The notes: generated by a model not told the origin, from the letters alone. Positions 27,016 to 35,471 are shown, counted from the stretch's first letter. The stretch is 64,000 bases of DNA from Lachnobacterium bovis DSM 14045 (GCF_900107245.1 NZ_FNPG01000007.1:1-64000), one strand, 5' to 3'. A program made the numbers and translations.

Positions 27016-28026
27016 CTAGTACATAAAACTAATTTTGTATTTATCCTTAGTAGGAACAAATTTTATTGGGTTTTTACTTGTTGATGCAAAAGTTGGATCC
27101 ATCATGGTCCATGTATCTCCAGTAAATTGAATTATTCCGTTAATCCAACCAATATCCTTAATATATACACTTATCCAGGCATGATATTCTGTGCCAGCAT
27201 AGCCTATTTCAAGACGAGTAGGAATTCTTTGACTACGTAGCATTGAAGCAATAACTGATGCATAGTCAAAACAAATACCTGTTTTTGTTTGCATAGTTGT
27301 ATCTATGTTAGGAAGATAACCTGCTTTTAAATTTCGTGCTTTATCATAGTCATATTTAAAATTTGTAATTACATAATTATAAGCTTTTTCAACAACATTA
27401 AGATCATTTTTTGCATTGCTAGCAAGTTGTTGCCCAACTGAAATACATATTGAAGAACTGTTAAAGTCAACAAATTGATTAGGATACAAAAAAGGTAGCA
27501 AATCATTGTTGAGAGTTACGGATATATTTTTTGAAAGAGCAAGAGAATATTTTGTTCCACCAATATTCTCATAAATACTGATTTTATAGTTGCCGTTACC
27601 AGCACTTAGAGGATAACAAGTAACATGTTTGGGTAAATCATAATTGTATGTTATTGAATCAGGACCAATAATTTGTATTTTTACCTTTGGATTATTGCCA
27701 AAATAATTTGCAAGTACATATCCTTCATTTCGATTACTAAAATCTATGCTACAAACATTTGAAGTCGCTTTCTCACTACCTTCAGCAGGGATACGAACCT
27801 GAGGAGTGCTATCACGCAAAGGTGTATTATCAGGTTTTACCTGTGAAGTATTAGTATTGTTATTAGTTTCATAGCCTCTATTTGTGGTAGAAGGCGAACT
27901 ATTATTTGAATCCGATGGTGGATTGTAGTAGTGAGGTTCGGATTTATCATCATTACATCCTGAAGAGATCGCTACTAAACACAAAATAATAATTATATTA
28001 AAAAACTTATTTATTTTTTTTTTCAT
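27016..28026 (-). CDS. Transglutaminase-like lipoprotein
   Basis: The 336-residue secreted lipoprotein has a basic, hydrophobic signal ending in SSGC with lipid-carrying Cys24, then an Asn/Ser/Pro-rich linker to about residue 80. The C-terminal domain is a transglutaminase/protease-like fold with the Cys-His-Asp triad in the right order: Cys252 (TGICFDYAS), His282 (EYHAWISVY), Asp310 (MMDPTF). Such domains cross-link or cleave peptides, and the substrate is unknown. It is the first gene of the minus-strand pilus-like cluster, which suggests it works on the cell surface together with it. AGGAG lies 6 bases upstream. Confidence 0.8.
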   Translation of the reverse strand: MKKKINKFFNIIIILCLVAISSGCNDDKSEPHYYNPPSDSNNSSPSTTNRGYETNNNTNTSQVKPDNTPLRDSTPQVRIPAEGSEKATSNVCSIDFSNRNEGYVLANYFGNNPKVKIQIIGPDSITYNYDLPKHVTCYPLSAGNGNYKISIYENIGGTKYSLALSKNISVTLNNDLLPFLYPNQFVDFNSSSICISVGQQLASNAKNDLNVVEKAYNYVITNFKYDYDKARNLKAGYLPNIDTTMQTKTGICFDYASVIASMLRSQRIPTRLEIGYAGTEYHAWISVYIKDIGWINGIIQFTGDTWTMMDPTFASTSKNPIKFVPTKDKYKISFMY

Positions 28027-28082
28027 TGCATTCTCCTAGAAAATAAAAAATTGTCGCCTTGTATAATCTATATCGACATCAG

Positions 28083-28111
28083 TTGAAAAATATGAAATGG
28101 TATGATATACT
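28083..28111 (+). promoter_or_regulatory. Promoter of secG
   Basis: TTGAAA (28083-28088), a 17-base spacer, TATACT (28106-28111). On the opposite strand of the same 120-base divergent gap, TTCAAC-16-TATACA could drive the pilus-like cluster, with weaker agreement. Confidence 0.75.
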
Positions 28112-28149
28112 GTAATGAGTTTTAAGTAGCAAAATAGGAGGGACACTCG

Positions 28150-28392
28150 ATGAAGACTAATATAGAGATTGCTCTAGCAGTTGCATTAATTGCATTAAGT
28201 CTTATTATGACAATTGTTGTTCTTATGCAAGAGGGAAAATCAGCTGGTCTTGGTACTATTGCAGGTGCAGCAGATACATTCTGGCAGAAGAATAAAGCTC
28301 GTTCTGCTGAAGGCCGTCTAGTATTATTTACAAAAATTGGCGTCGCTTTGATGTTAATCATCTCAGTGGTTTTAGATTTAGGTATTTGGTAG
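28150..28392 (+). CDS. secG: Preprotein translocase subunit SecG
   Basis: The 80-residue accessory subunit of the SecYEG protein-export channel has two hydrophobic helices (residues 6-24 and about 57-77). They flank the conserved polar loop MQEGKSAGLGTIAGAADTFW. The length is typical. In Firmicutes secG is commonly next to rnr and smpB. Here rnr follows, but smpB does not. GGAGG lies 10 bases upstream of the ATG. Confidence 0.93.
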   Translation: MKTNIEIALAVALIALSLIMTIVVLMQEGKSAGLGTIAGAADTFWQKNKARSAEGRLVLFTKIGVALMLIISVVLDLGIW

Positions 28393-28431
28393 AAGATGGG
28401 GATTGTAATTTAAGACAAGTCTATATTTTAG

Positions 28432-28447
28432 GACAAAGCGCTTTGTC
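28432..28447. repeat. 16-bp perfect palindrome between secG and rnr
   Basis: GACAAAGCGCTTTGTC is fully self-complementary. It lies just upstream of the secG terminator and could be an operator or part of RNA structure; no function is known. Confidence 0.5.
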
Positions 28448-28457
28448 TTAACGAAGA

Positions 28458-28490
28458 AGAACTTCAGCATGTAGGTGAGGTTCTTTTTTA
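28458..28490 (+). terminator. Intrinsic terminator after secG
   Basis: AGAACTTCA (28458-28466) / TGAGGTTCT (28476-28484), 9 bp with one G-U pair and a 9-nt loop, followed by six T. Confidence 0.82.
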
Positions 28491-28617
28491 GTGTCAAAAA
28501 TCCAGTTTTTATTATAAAAGTATAAAGATATAGCTATTTTGAAAGATTGTATGTTATGATAAAGATATAGCCCACTTAAATAACTTACAGATGAAGTACG
28601 AATTTAGAGGTGAAATA

Positions 28618-30756
28618 GTGAGTAAAAAAAAGAAAATAGATTTATATGAAATTAGAAAAAAATTAGTTTATGATTTTATGTGTGAAGATGTTTATGTTCC
28701 AATGAAAATCAAGGAATTGATGATAATATTAGGAGTTTCAAAGGAAGATAGACCACAATTAGATAAGATTTTAGAGGAATTAATAGATGAAGGAAAAATT
28801 GTAATTTCCAAAAGAGGTAAATATTCCAAAGCAGTAGAAAATCGCCTAGAGGGTACATTTGTCGGAAATCCAAGAGGCTTTGGTTTTGTTGAGTTAGATG
28901 ATGACACAATGGATGATATTTTTATCCCAAGCAATTGCATTAATGGTGCAATCCACAACGATAGGGTTGAAGTTGTCGTAACTCAAACCCCAAAAGGCAA
29001 AAGAAAAGAAGGAAAAATAGAAAAAATTATTCAACGTGGCAATAAACAGATAGTTTGTACATATGAGCAGAGTCAAAATTTTGGTTTTGCCGTACCAGAT
29101 AGTGTAAAATTTAATTCTGATATTTTTATTCCAAAAGGAAAATCAAAGAATGCAAAATCCGGAGATAAAATAGTAGTAGAAATTACTAAATATGCGCAAG
29201 GTAACAAACATTCTGAAGGAAAAGTAGTAGAAGTCCTTGGTGGAAAAGACGATGTTGGTACAGACATTTTGTCAATTATTAGAACTAATGATTTGCCAGA
29301 AGAGTTTCCAGTTCGCGTAACAAATCAAGCGGAAAGAGTTGGGAAAGAAGTATCTAGTGCTGATATGGCTGGAAGAATGGATATTAGAGATTGGATGATG
29401 GTTACAATCGATGGCGAAGATGCTAAGGATTTAGATGACGCGGTTTCGTTGACTAAAGAAGGAGATAACTACAAATTAGGGGTTCATATTGCGGATGTTA
29501 CAAACTATGTTCAAGAGGGTAGTGCATTAGATAGAGAAGCTATCAAAAGAGGAACATCTGTATATCTAGTTGATAGAGTAATTCCTATGCTACCAAGAGC
29601 ACTTTCTAACGGAATTTGCTCATTGAATCAAGGCGAAAATCGATTGGCGTTAAGTTGCATTATGACTATTGATGAAAAAGGTAAAGTAATTGATTATAAA
29701 ATAGCAGAAACTGTTATAAAAGTAGACAGACGAATGAGCTATACTCAGGTTAAAAAAATCTTAGAAGACAAAGATGAAGAGTTAATAGAAGAATATAAAG
29801 ATTTTGTGCCAATGTTTGAAGAAATGGCTAAATTAGCTGGAATATTAAGAAAAAGAAGAATGAAAAGAGGCTCAATTGATTTTGATTTTCCAGAAACAAA
29901 GGTTATTCTTGATGAGTTAGGTAAACCAGTTGAAATTAAGCCATATGATAGAAATGTTGCAACTAAGCTAATAGAAGATTTTATGTTAATAGCTAATGAA
30001 ACTGTAGCAACTGCATATTTTTGGCAGGAAACACCATTCTTATATAGAACGCATGAGACACCGGATCCTGAGAAAATAGATAAGTTAGCGACTTTTATCA
30101 ATAATTTTGGCTATACGATTCATTTGAAAAAGGATCAAATTCATCCAAAAGAAATACAAAAATTATTGAATAATATTCAAGGATCTGACGAGGAAGCACT
30201 TATTAGCAGATTGACATTACGTTCGATGCAGCAGGCTAGATATACTACAGAATGTACAGGACATTTTGGATTAGCGACTACATATTATTGTCACTTTACT
30301 TCGCCAATTCGAAGATATCCGGATTTGCAGATTCATAGAATAATAAAAGAAAGTTTGCGTGGAAAGCTAAATGACACCAGAAAAAAACATTATCAAGATA
30401 TTCTTCCTCAAATTGCCAAATCGTCTAGCGATTTAGAAAGAAGAGCAGCTGAATCTGAGAGAGAAACAGTTAAACTTAAAAAGGTTGAGTATATGAAAGA
30501 TAAGATTAATCAAGAATTTGATGGCGTTATTTCAGGTGTTACTCAATGGGGAATATTTGTTGAACTAGCAAATACTGTTGAAGGATTAGTTAGAATTGCT
30601 GATTTAGTTGATGATTTTTACATTTATGATGAAGATAAATATGAATTCTATGGAGAATCAACAGGAAAAACATACAAATTAGGTCAAAAAGTAAAAATCA
30701 AAGTAAAAAAAGCAGATGTAAGTATGCGTGCTCTTGATTTTGAAATGGTTGAATAA
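28618..30756 (+). CDS. rnr: Ribonuclease R
   Basis: The 712-residue 3'-to-5' exoribonuclease degrades structured RNA. The order is an N-terminal winged-helix segment, cold-shock/OB domains, the RNB catalytic domain with the metal-binding DGEDAKDLDDAVSL motif, and the C-terminal S1 domain (EFDGVISGVTQWGIFVELAN). The GTG at 28618 has AGAGGTGA about six bases upstream, while the in-frame ATG at 28591 has no Shine-Dalgarno, so GTG is preferred. It follows secG after a terminator. Confidence 0.93.
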   Translation: MSKKKKIDLYEIRKKLVYDFMCEDVYVPMKIKELMIILGVSKEDRPQLDKILEELIDEGKIVISKRGKYSKAVENRLEGTFVGNPRGFGFVELDDDTMDDIFIPSNCINGAIHNDRVEVVVTQTPKGKRKEGKIEKIIQRGNKQIVCTYEQSQNFGFAVPDSVKFNSDIFIPKGKSKNAKSGDKIVVEITKYAQGNKHSEGKVVEVLGGKDDVGTDILSIIRTNDLPEEFPVRVTNQAERVGKEVSSADMAGRMDIRDWMMVTIDGEDAKDLDDAVSLTKEGDNYKLGVHIADVTNYVQEGSALDREAIKRGTSVYLVDRVIPMLPRALSNGICSLNQGENRLALSCIMTIDEKGKVIDYKIAETVIKVDRRMSYTQVKKILEDKDEELIEEYKDFVPMFEEMAKLAGILRKRRMKRGSIDFDFPETKVILDELGKPVEIKPYDRNVATKLIEDFMLIANETVATAYFWQETPFLYRTHETPDPEKIDKLATFINNFGYTIHLKKDQIHPKEIQKLLNNIQGSDEEALISRLTLRSMQQARYTTECTGHFGLATTYYCHFTSPIRRYPDLQIHRIIKESLRGKLNDTRKKHYQDILPQIAKSSSDLERRAAESERETVKLKKVEYMKDKINQEFDGVISGVTQWGIFVELANTVEGLVRIADLVDDFYIYDEDKYEFYGESTGKTYKLGQKVKIKVKKADVSMRALDFEMVE

Positions 30757-30840
30757 TTGTTTGAAAAGAAAATCAAAGATTGAATCAAAAGTTTATCCAA
30801 AATAAAATTAAATAATTAAAAAAATTATAAAATGAAATAA

Positions 30841-30885
30841 AAAAAGGCTGTTAAATGAGGTGACCCCTCAAAATTCAGCCTTTTT
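30841..30885. terminator. Bidirectional terminator between rnr and the small minus-strand gene
   Basis: AAAAAGGCTG (30841-30850) / CAGCCTTTTT (30876-30885) forms a perfect 10-bp stem with inner GAGG/CCTC pairing. T-runs lie on both strands, so it can stop rnr and the convergent 50-residue gene. Confidence 0.88.
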
Positions 30886-30900
30886 GTTTTTCATAAATTA

Positions 30901-31053
30901 TTAAAACATAATGTTAGAACGCTTCTTTAGGATTTTTCCACCATTAACGATACTTATAATTCCGCATACTAAACCACATACCAAAACGATCACGCCAATT
31001 GCAATACTTGCTGCGCCAGAGCGTCCTAAAGATTTATAAAGTTTTTCTTCCAT
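30901..31053 (-). CDS. Small membrane protein, 50 residues
   Basis: This gene starts at ATG 31053 and ends with TAA at 30901. The protein begins MEEKLYKSLGRSGAASIAIG and has one strongly hydrophobic span (residues about 15-37, rich in Ile, Val, Gly and Cys), ending in a basic tail (GGKILKKRSN). AGGAGG lies 8 bases upstream of the start. A promoter with TTGCAA-16-TATAAT precedes it and a bidirectional terminator follows it, so all expression signals are present. The predicted topology is one membrane helix with charged ends. Not recognised as a known family. Confidence 0.72.
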   Translation of the reverse strand: MEEKLYKSLGRSGAASIAIGVIVLVCGLVCGIISIVNGGKILKKRSNIMF

Positions 31054-31081
31054 ATAAGTGTCCTCCTAACTGTATAAATAC

Positions 31082-31132
31082 ATTATAGCATAAGTGAAAT
31101 CTCTTGCAATGCAAATATTAATAAAATATAAT
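31082..31132. promoter_or_regulatory. Divergent promoters sharing one palindromic -35 box
   Basis: The self-complementary hexamer TTGCAA (31104-31109) serves rightward as -35 for TATAAT at 31127-31132 (spacer 17, toward the flavodiiron gene). Leftward it serves TATAAT on the minus strand (31087-31082, spacer 16, toward the 50-residue protein). Confidence 0.75.
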
Positions 31133-31202
31133 AATAGTTATAGAAAAAGGCAATAAAATGCCGAAAAATACAAATAAAGAATACATATTAGGAGGTTTGG
31201 AA

Positions 31203-32375
31203 ATGTTAAGTTTAAATGATTATAAAGTTACCGATACAATCAAGCACCTTGGTGTTTATGACGAAGAACTTGAAATATTTGAAAGTCAGTATAAGGTCAA
31301 AGAGGGAATATCGTATAATTCGTATGCAATAATGGATGATAAAATTGCAATTATGGATACAGTAGATAAAAGAGCAACTTATCCTTGGCTTATGAATTTA
31401 GACAAAACATTAGATGGTAAAGAGCCAGATTTTTTGGTTATTTTGCACGTAGAACCTGATCATTCAGCAAATATAAGAAATATTGCATATAAATATCCTA
31501 ATATGAAATTAGTTGGAAATGCAAAAACTTTTCAGATGATTTCACAATTTCATGATATAGATTTGACAGATAGAACGATTGTTGTAAAAGAGGGTGATAC
31601 TCTTGAGCTAGGCGAACACGTTCTACATTTTGTTATGGCGCCAATGGTACATTGGCCGGAAGTAATGGTTGCATATGAAAGTACAGAAAAGGTCTTGTTT
31701 TCAGCTGATGCATTTGGACGCTTTGGTTATCCTGATGAAAAAGTGACATGGGATGATGAGGCAAGAAGATATTTTATTAATATTGTTGGCAAATATGGCG
31801 TTCAAGTTCAGACTTTGTTAAAGAAAGCAGCTGCGTTAGACATAAAAACAATTTGTCCGCTTCACGGTCCTGTTTTAAAAGAAAACCTAGAACATTATAT
31901 TTCAAAATATAATACATGGAGTAGTTATGAACCAGAAGAAACAGGAGTTTTAGTGGCTGTAGCATCAATTCATGGTTCAACTTATAATGTGGCATATGAA
32001 ATGAAATTAATGTTAGAAAAGAGTGGAGTCAAAAACGTAGAGCTTTTTGATGTGACAAGAGAAGATATAGCTCAAGGAGTTGCATTAGCTTTTAAATATG
32101 ATAGAATTATTCTTGCAGCATCTTCGTATGATGGAGGAGTTTTTATGCCAATGGAAGATTATTTACATCATTTAGTTGCTAAGAATTTCCAAAATAGAAA
32201 GATTGGATTGGTTCAAAATGGAACCTGGGCTCCATCAGCAGCTAAGAAAATGCAATCAATTCTTGAAAAACAAAAAAATATCACATATTACGATACAATT
32301 GTTACAATCAAGAGTACGTTAGATGATAGCAGTAAAAAAGCTGTTGAAGAATTAGTGAAGGAAGTGTCATGTTAA
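31203..32375 (+). CDS. Flavodiiron protein (FprA family A-type flavoprotein)
   Basis: The 390-residue cytoplasmic enzyme reduces oxygen (to water) and/or nitric oxide, protecting anaerobes. The N-terminal metallo-beta-lactamase-like domain carries the di-iron ligands H82-x-E84-x-D86-H87 (HVEPDHS), a His in MVHWPEVMV, the Asp in FSADAFG and the His in CPLHGPV. The C-terminal flavodoxin domain (VASIHGSTYNVAYEM) binds FMN. No rubredoxin or extra C-terminal domain is present. AGGAGG at 31190-31195 selects ATG 31203 over the in-frame ATG at 31158. The stop overlaps the next gene by 7 bases. Confidence 0.92.
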   Translation: MLSLNDYKVTDTIKHLGVYDEELEIFESQYKVKEGISYNSYAIMDDKIAIMDTVDKRATYPWLMNLDKTLDGKEPDFLVILHVEPDHSANIRNIAYKYPNMKLVGNAKTFQMISQFHDIDLTDRTIVVKEGDTLELGEHVLHFVMAPMVHWPEVMVAYESTEKVLFSADAFGRFGYPDEKVTWDDEARRYFINIVGKYGVQVQTLLKKAAALDIKTICPLHGPVLKENLEHYISKYNTWSSYEPEETGVLVAVASIHGSTYNVAYEMKLMLEKSGVKNVELFDVTREDIAQGVALAFKYDRIILAASSYDGGVFMPMEDYLHHLVAKNFQNRKIGLVQNGTWAPSAAKKMQSILEKQKNITYYDTIVTIKSTLDDSSKKAVEELVKEVSC

Positions 32376-33013
32376 AAGTATATTATGCAAGGTGTATAGA
32401 AAAAGATTCTTTTTCAGAGAAATTAGAACAAGATAAGCTTCATAGTGATAGAATAAAAAAAATACAGAAGTTATCAAATATAGATGAGAAGTGCCGTAGT
32501 TTATCTGCGGGACTTCTTGTTAGTTATGCGCTAGAAAAAGAAAATATTTCTATAAAAGATATAAAAATAGAATACAAAGAGAATGGAAAACCATATTTAA
32601 AAGATTGTAATCTTTATTATAATATAAGCCATACAAAAAACTACGTGGCAGTTGTGGTTTCAGATAGAGAAGTTGGAATAGACGTTGAAACAATCAGAGA
32701 AAGGTGGATTAAGCGCTATCAACAGCTTGAGAATCTAGCAAATAAAATTTTATCAGATAAAGAGAAAATTATATTTGATTTGAAAGATACAATAGATGAT
32801 AAAGCAGCATATTTTACCGAAATCTGGACTAAAAAAGAAAGCTATGTAAAGACGACAGGTAAGGGAATTACATCTGAGTTATCTAAAATTGATACAAGTG
32901 AAATGGATTGTTTTTTTACAGATAGAATCGATTACAGAACTTTTTTAAGTATATGTTGTTTTGAAAATGTAAATATTTTAGAAAAAATTAATAAAAAAGA
33001 ACTAAAATTATAG
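32369..33013 (+). CDS. 4'-phosphopantetheinyl transferase superfamily protein
   Basis: The 214-residue Sfp-type transferase moves phosphopantetheine from coenzyme A to a serine of carrier proteins. The Mg2+-binding GIDVETIRER and the WTKKESYVKTTGKGI motif are present in the usual order, as is the FYYNISHTKNYVAV-like segment (here LYYNISHTKNYVAVVV). The acyl carrier protein in this window (53550) is a possible client. No polyketide or peptide synthetase is in the window. The ATG overlaps the flavodiiron stop, suggesting coupling. Confidence 0.87.
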   Translation: MLKVYYARCIEKDSFSEKLEQDKLHSDRIKKIQKLSNIDEKCRSLSAGLLVSYALEKENISIKDIKIEYKENGKPYLKDCNLYYNISHTKNYVAVVVSDREVGIDVETIRERWIKRYQQLENLANKILSDKEKIIFDLKDTIDDKAAYFTEIWTKKESYVKTTGKGITSELSKIDTSEMDCFFTDRIDYRTFLSICCFENVNILEKINKKELKL

Positions 33014-33026
33014 GAGGCATATAAAG

Positions 33027-33530
33027 ATGCATGATGAACTAACCGAAAGTGACATTAGAAAGATGAAAGAAGAAATAGAATACAGAAAGCTTGTGGTGCG
33101 AAAGTCAGCACTAGAGGATGTTAAAGAAGCTCGTGCGCAAGGAGATTTAAGTGAGAACTTTGAGTATAAGGCGGCTAAAAAATTCAAAAATGAAAACGAA
33201 AGCCGAATTCGTTATCTTGAAAAAATGATAAAGACAGCTGTTGTGATTTCGGACGAGTCGAAAGAAGATGAAGTTGGAATGAATAACACGGTTGATGTTT
33301 ATTTTGAAGATGATGATGTCACAGAAACATATAAGATTGTTACAACTGTCAGAGGCAATTCATTAAAGAATTTAATAAGTAAAGAGTCACCTTTAGGAGC
33401 AGCTATTTATGGCCATAAAGTTGGAGATAGATGCCAGGTTAAAGTTAATGATAGTTTTTCATATTATGTAATAGTAAAAAAAATTGATAATTCTTCAAGT
33501 GATGAAGAAGATTCAATAAGAAAATTCTAG
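33027..33530 (+). CDS. GreA/GreB-family transcription elongation factor
   Basis: The 167-residue protein has an N-terminal coiled coil with the acidic tip QGDLSENFEYKAAK, which enters the RNA polymerase secondary channel and stimulates cleavage of backtracked RNA. It also has a C-terminal FKBP-like domain (SPLGAAIYGHKVGDRCQV). It is slightly longer than E. coli GreA (158) and lacks the canonical N-terminal MTxEG start. A second greA elsewhere in the genome is likely, so this may be a paralogue. AGGAGG lies 8 bases upstream, 13 bases after the preceding gene. Confidence 0.87.
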   Translation: MHDELTESDIRKMKEEIEYRKLVVRKSALEDVKEARAQGDLSENFEYKAAKKFKNENESRIRYLEKMIKTAVVISDESKEDEVGMNNTVDVYFEDDDVTETYKIVTTVRGNSLKNLISKESPLGAAIYGHKVGDRCQVKVNDSFSYYVIVKKIDNSSSDEEDSIRKF

Positions 33531-33597
33531 TACGAGCATAAATTTCTTTTTCATTTTTCTTGAAAGGAATCATTTATATACAAGGATGTGAGATAAA

Positions 33598-33816
33598 ATG
33601 CCAAGAAAAATGAATTTAGATGAACCTAATTGGGCTTCAAAAAAACAAAAAGATATTTACTCAAAAAAAGTTGAGATGAGACCTTTTTTACCAGAAGAAG
33701 TTTCTTTAAGAAACTTATCAAATAAAAAGGTTGTAAAGAATGTCAATACTAGTGGTGTTAATAAAAATGATGCCGATATGGAAAGATTTATTGACATTAT
33801 AGTAAAGAAAATGTAA
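33598..33816 (+). CDS. Small basic protein of unknown function
   Basis: The 72-residue lysine- and asparagine-rich protein (MPRKMNLDEPNWASKKQKDI...) was not recognised. No membrane segment or cysteine motif is visible. AAGGATG lies about 10 bases upstream of the start. It is followed after 10 bases by a terminator, so it probably ends the flavodiiron/greA-like transcript. Confidence 0.55.
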   Translation: MPRKMNLDEPNWASKKQKDIYSKKVEMRPFLPEEVSLRNLSNKKVVKNVNTSGVNKNDADMERFIDIIVKKM

Positions 33817-33826
33817 TAAAACTAAT

Positions 33827-33891
33827 AAAACCTTAGAAGTAAGCAAATTATATGATTAAAAAGTGATTTTGTTTATTTTAAGGTTTTTTTT
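33827..33891 (+). terminator. Terminator before the surface-matrix locus
   Basis: AAAACCTTA (33827-33835) / TAAGGTTTT (33879-33887) with a long 43-nt loop, followed by eight T. Confidence 0.65.
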
Positions 33892-33909
33892 ATTAAAAAA
33901 ATTCTTACA

Positions 33910-33942
33910 TGTGACTTGCGTGTGACTACCAATAAATATAAT
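33910..33942 (+). promoter_or_regulatory. P1: SARP-like direct-repeat promoter
   Basis: Two copies of TGTGACT (33910-33916 and 33921-33927) lie exactly 11 bp apart in the same orientation. The second is followed by 9 bp and then TATAAT (33937-33942). No -35 box is present at the usual place. The same geometry recurs at 38141 and 43294. Confidence 0.72.
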
Positions 33943-33986
33943 AGTTTTATCTAAGGAGTATAATAAAATGGTTTGGAGGGGCTTAT

Positions 33987-34661
33987 ATGAAAAAAAAGTA
34001 TGTAAAGTTGGCTGGAGCAGTTGGCTTACTTGCTGTTGCTGCAATTGGTGGTTCATTAGCGGCTAGTTATTCAACAACAGAAAATATAGGCGCAGCTGTT
34101 GTAGATATTACAGAGGGATCAGTTAATGTAGAGATTGAAGGTACGGGACTTTCTACTTTGAGAGAATCTAATGGAGAAATAGTAATTGGTTCTGATAAGG
34201 AATGCAAACTGGATTTGAAAAATACAAGTCGAGGTGAAAATGCGTATAGCATGTATTCAAAGGTTGTGATTTCTTCTACATGGAATAATGATACATTAGA
34301 TGAAAAAGAATTAGAAGATGATTATGTTGGATTTAAGATAGATGGAAAATTAATAAAAAAAGTTGATTCATATGATGAACAATACAAAGTTGGAGATTGG
34401 ATTGTTGCAAAAAACGATGGAATTGAAATGGTTTTATACTATACAAAGAAAATTGAACCTGGCGAAAAATCATCTGATTTTTTAGATGCAATATCATATG
34501 ATTCGAGAATAAACAATGATTACATTGACGGCAAACTTCAATTCAAGATTGCAGCTTATTCAGTGCAAGCACAGAATGTTGAAAAAGGTATGCCAGCTGA
34601 ATGGGGAGTATTTCCTACTTTAGATGGCAAAGGTAATATTGAAAAAATAGCAGAAGAATAA
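33987..34661 (+). CDS. TasA/camelysin-like secreted protein with SipW-type signal
   Basis: The 224-residue secreted protein has a signal peptide of the SipW-dependent kind: lysines, a hydrophobic run and the GGSLAASYSTTENIGA stretch in residues about 8-37. This matches the GTLAYFTD-type motif of TasA and camelysin. The mature domain is beta-rich with acidic and Asn residues, like the jelly-roll matrix fibre proteins. It was identified by signal and by neighbourhood rather than by strong core similarity. The start is supported by GGAGGGG, and SARP-like promoter P1 lies 45 bases upstream of it. It begins a three-gene operon. Confidence 0.75.
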   Translation: MKKKYVKLAGAVGLLAVAAIGGSLAASYSTTENIGAAVVDITEGSVNVEIEGTGLSTLRESNGEIVIGSDKECKLDLKNTSRGENAYSMYSKVVISSTWNNDTLDEKELEDDYVGFKIDGKLIKKVDSYDEQYKVGDWIVAKNDGIEMVLYYTKKIEPGEKSSDFLDAISYDSRINNDYIDGKLQFKIAAYSVQAQNVEKGMPAEWGVFPTLDGKGNIEKIAEE

Positions 34662-34675
34662 AAAGGAGTAGGGGT

Positions 34676-35470
34676 ATGAATAAAAAAATATTAGCATTAG
34701 CGACGGCTGTGGTTGTGTCAATATTTGGAAATTCAACAGTCTTTGCCGCAAATCTTCCTAAAGTAGTCTTTAATGCAAATAAGCAATTTGTGTATGAAGG
34801 GAATATAAAAAAAATAGGTAATTCAGTAACTTTACTAGGCGATGAATTTGAGGGAATTGCGCCTGGAGATACAAGGACACAAGTGATTGAGCTAGAGAAT
34901 AAGAGCGACAATCTGATGGACTTTTACTTAGCCGAAGAGACCATAGATAAGCTCGAAGAAGCTAATAAATCATCGGGTGGTGCTTATGTATATGATATTT
35001 CAGTTGGGAAAAACAAAGACAGTGCAAAATCACTTCTAAACGCTGTAGCTGGTGGATATGAAAATGCAAATTCAAATGGTAGTTCAGAAGGATTGGCAGA
35101 AATTAGTGACTTAAAAGATTATACATATGTGGCACAACTTGCAAAAAATGAGTCAACAAACATTTACTTAACTCTTACCATAGAAGGGGAGGGAAATGAT
35201 AGTACAACAGTTGTAGACTATTCAAACGCAACTGCACAATTAAAATTTAATTTTAGGGCCTATGATGTTAATCATGAAATAGTTTATGGCCCTGATACAG
35301 TTTCAACATCTACATCACCTTTAAGTACCGCAAAAAACACTCTTTCAAGTTTTACAAGAAAAGTAAAAACAAATGATGTAGCAATTGCAAGTTTAGTTTT
35401 AGCTATGATTGCTGGGATTGCTTTAGCAGGTTTTGCAATAATAAAAAAGAACAGAAAGGGTGATGAGTGA
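34676..35470 (+). CDS. Secreted surface protein with C-terminal membrane anchor
   Basis: The 264-residue protein has an N-terminal Sec signal (cleavage likely after FAA, about residue 25), an extracellular domain and a C-terminal hydrophobic helix with a basic end (ASLVLAMIAGIALAGFAIIKKNRKGDE). The region ahead of the helix reads KVKTNDVA, like a sortase sorting tail in which the LPxTG motif has been lost. The extracellular domain (LENKSDNLMDFYLAEETIDK, then LTLTIEGEGND) looks like the additive-domain type found beside TasA-like proteins. Family not firmly recognised. GGAG lies 10 bases upstream, and the next gene overlaps or abuts the stop. Confidence 0.65.
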   Translation: MNKKILALATAVVVSIFGNSTVFAANLPKVVFNANKQFVYEGNIKKIGNSVTLLGDEFEGIAPGDTRTQVIELENKSDNLMDFYLAEETIDKLEEANKSSGGAYVYDISVGKNKDSAKSLLNAVAGGYENANSNGSSEGLAEISDLKDYTYVAQLAKNESTNIYLTLTIEGEGNDSTTVVDYSNATAQLKFNFRAYDVNHEIVYGPDTVSTSTSPLSTAKNTLSSFTRKVKTNDVAIASLVLAMIAGIALAGFAIIKKNRKGDE

Positions 35471-35471
35471 T

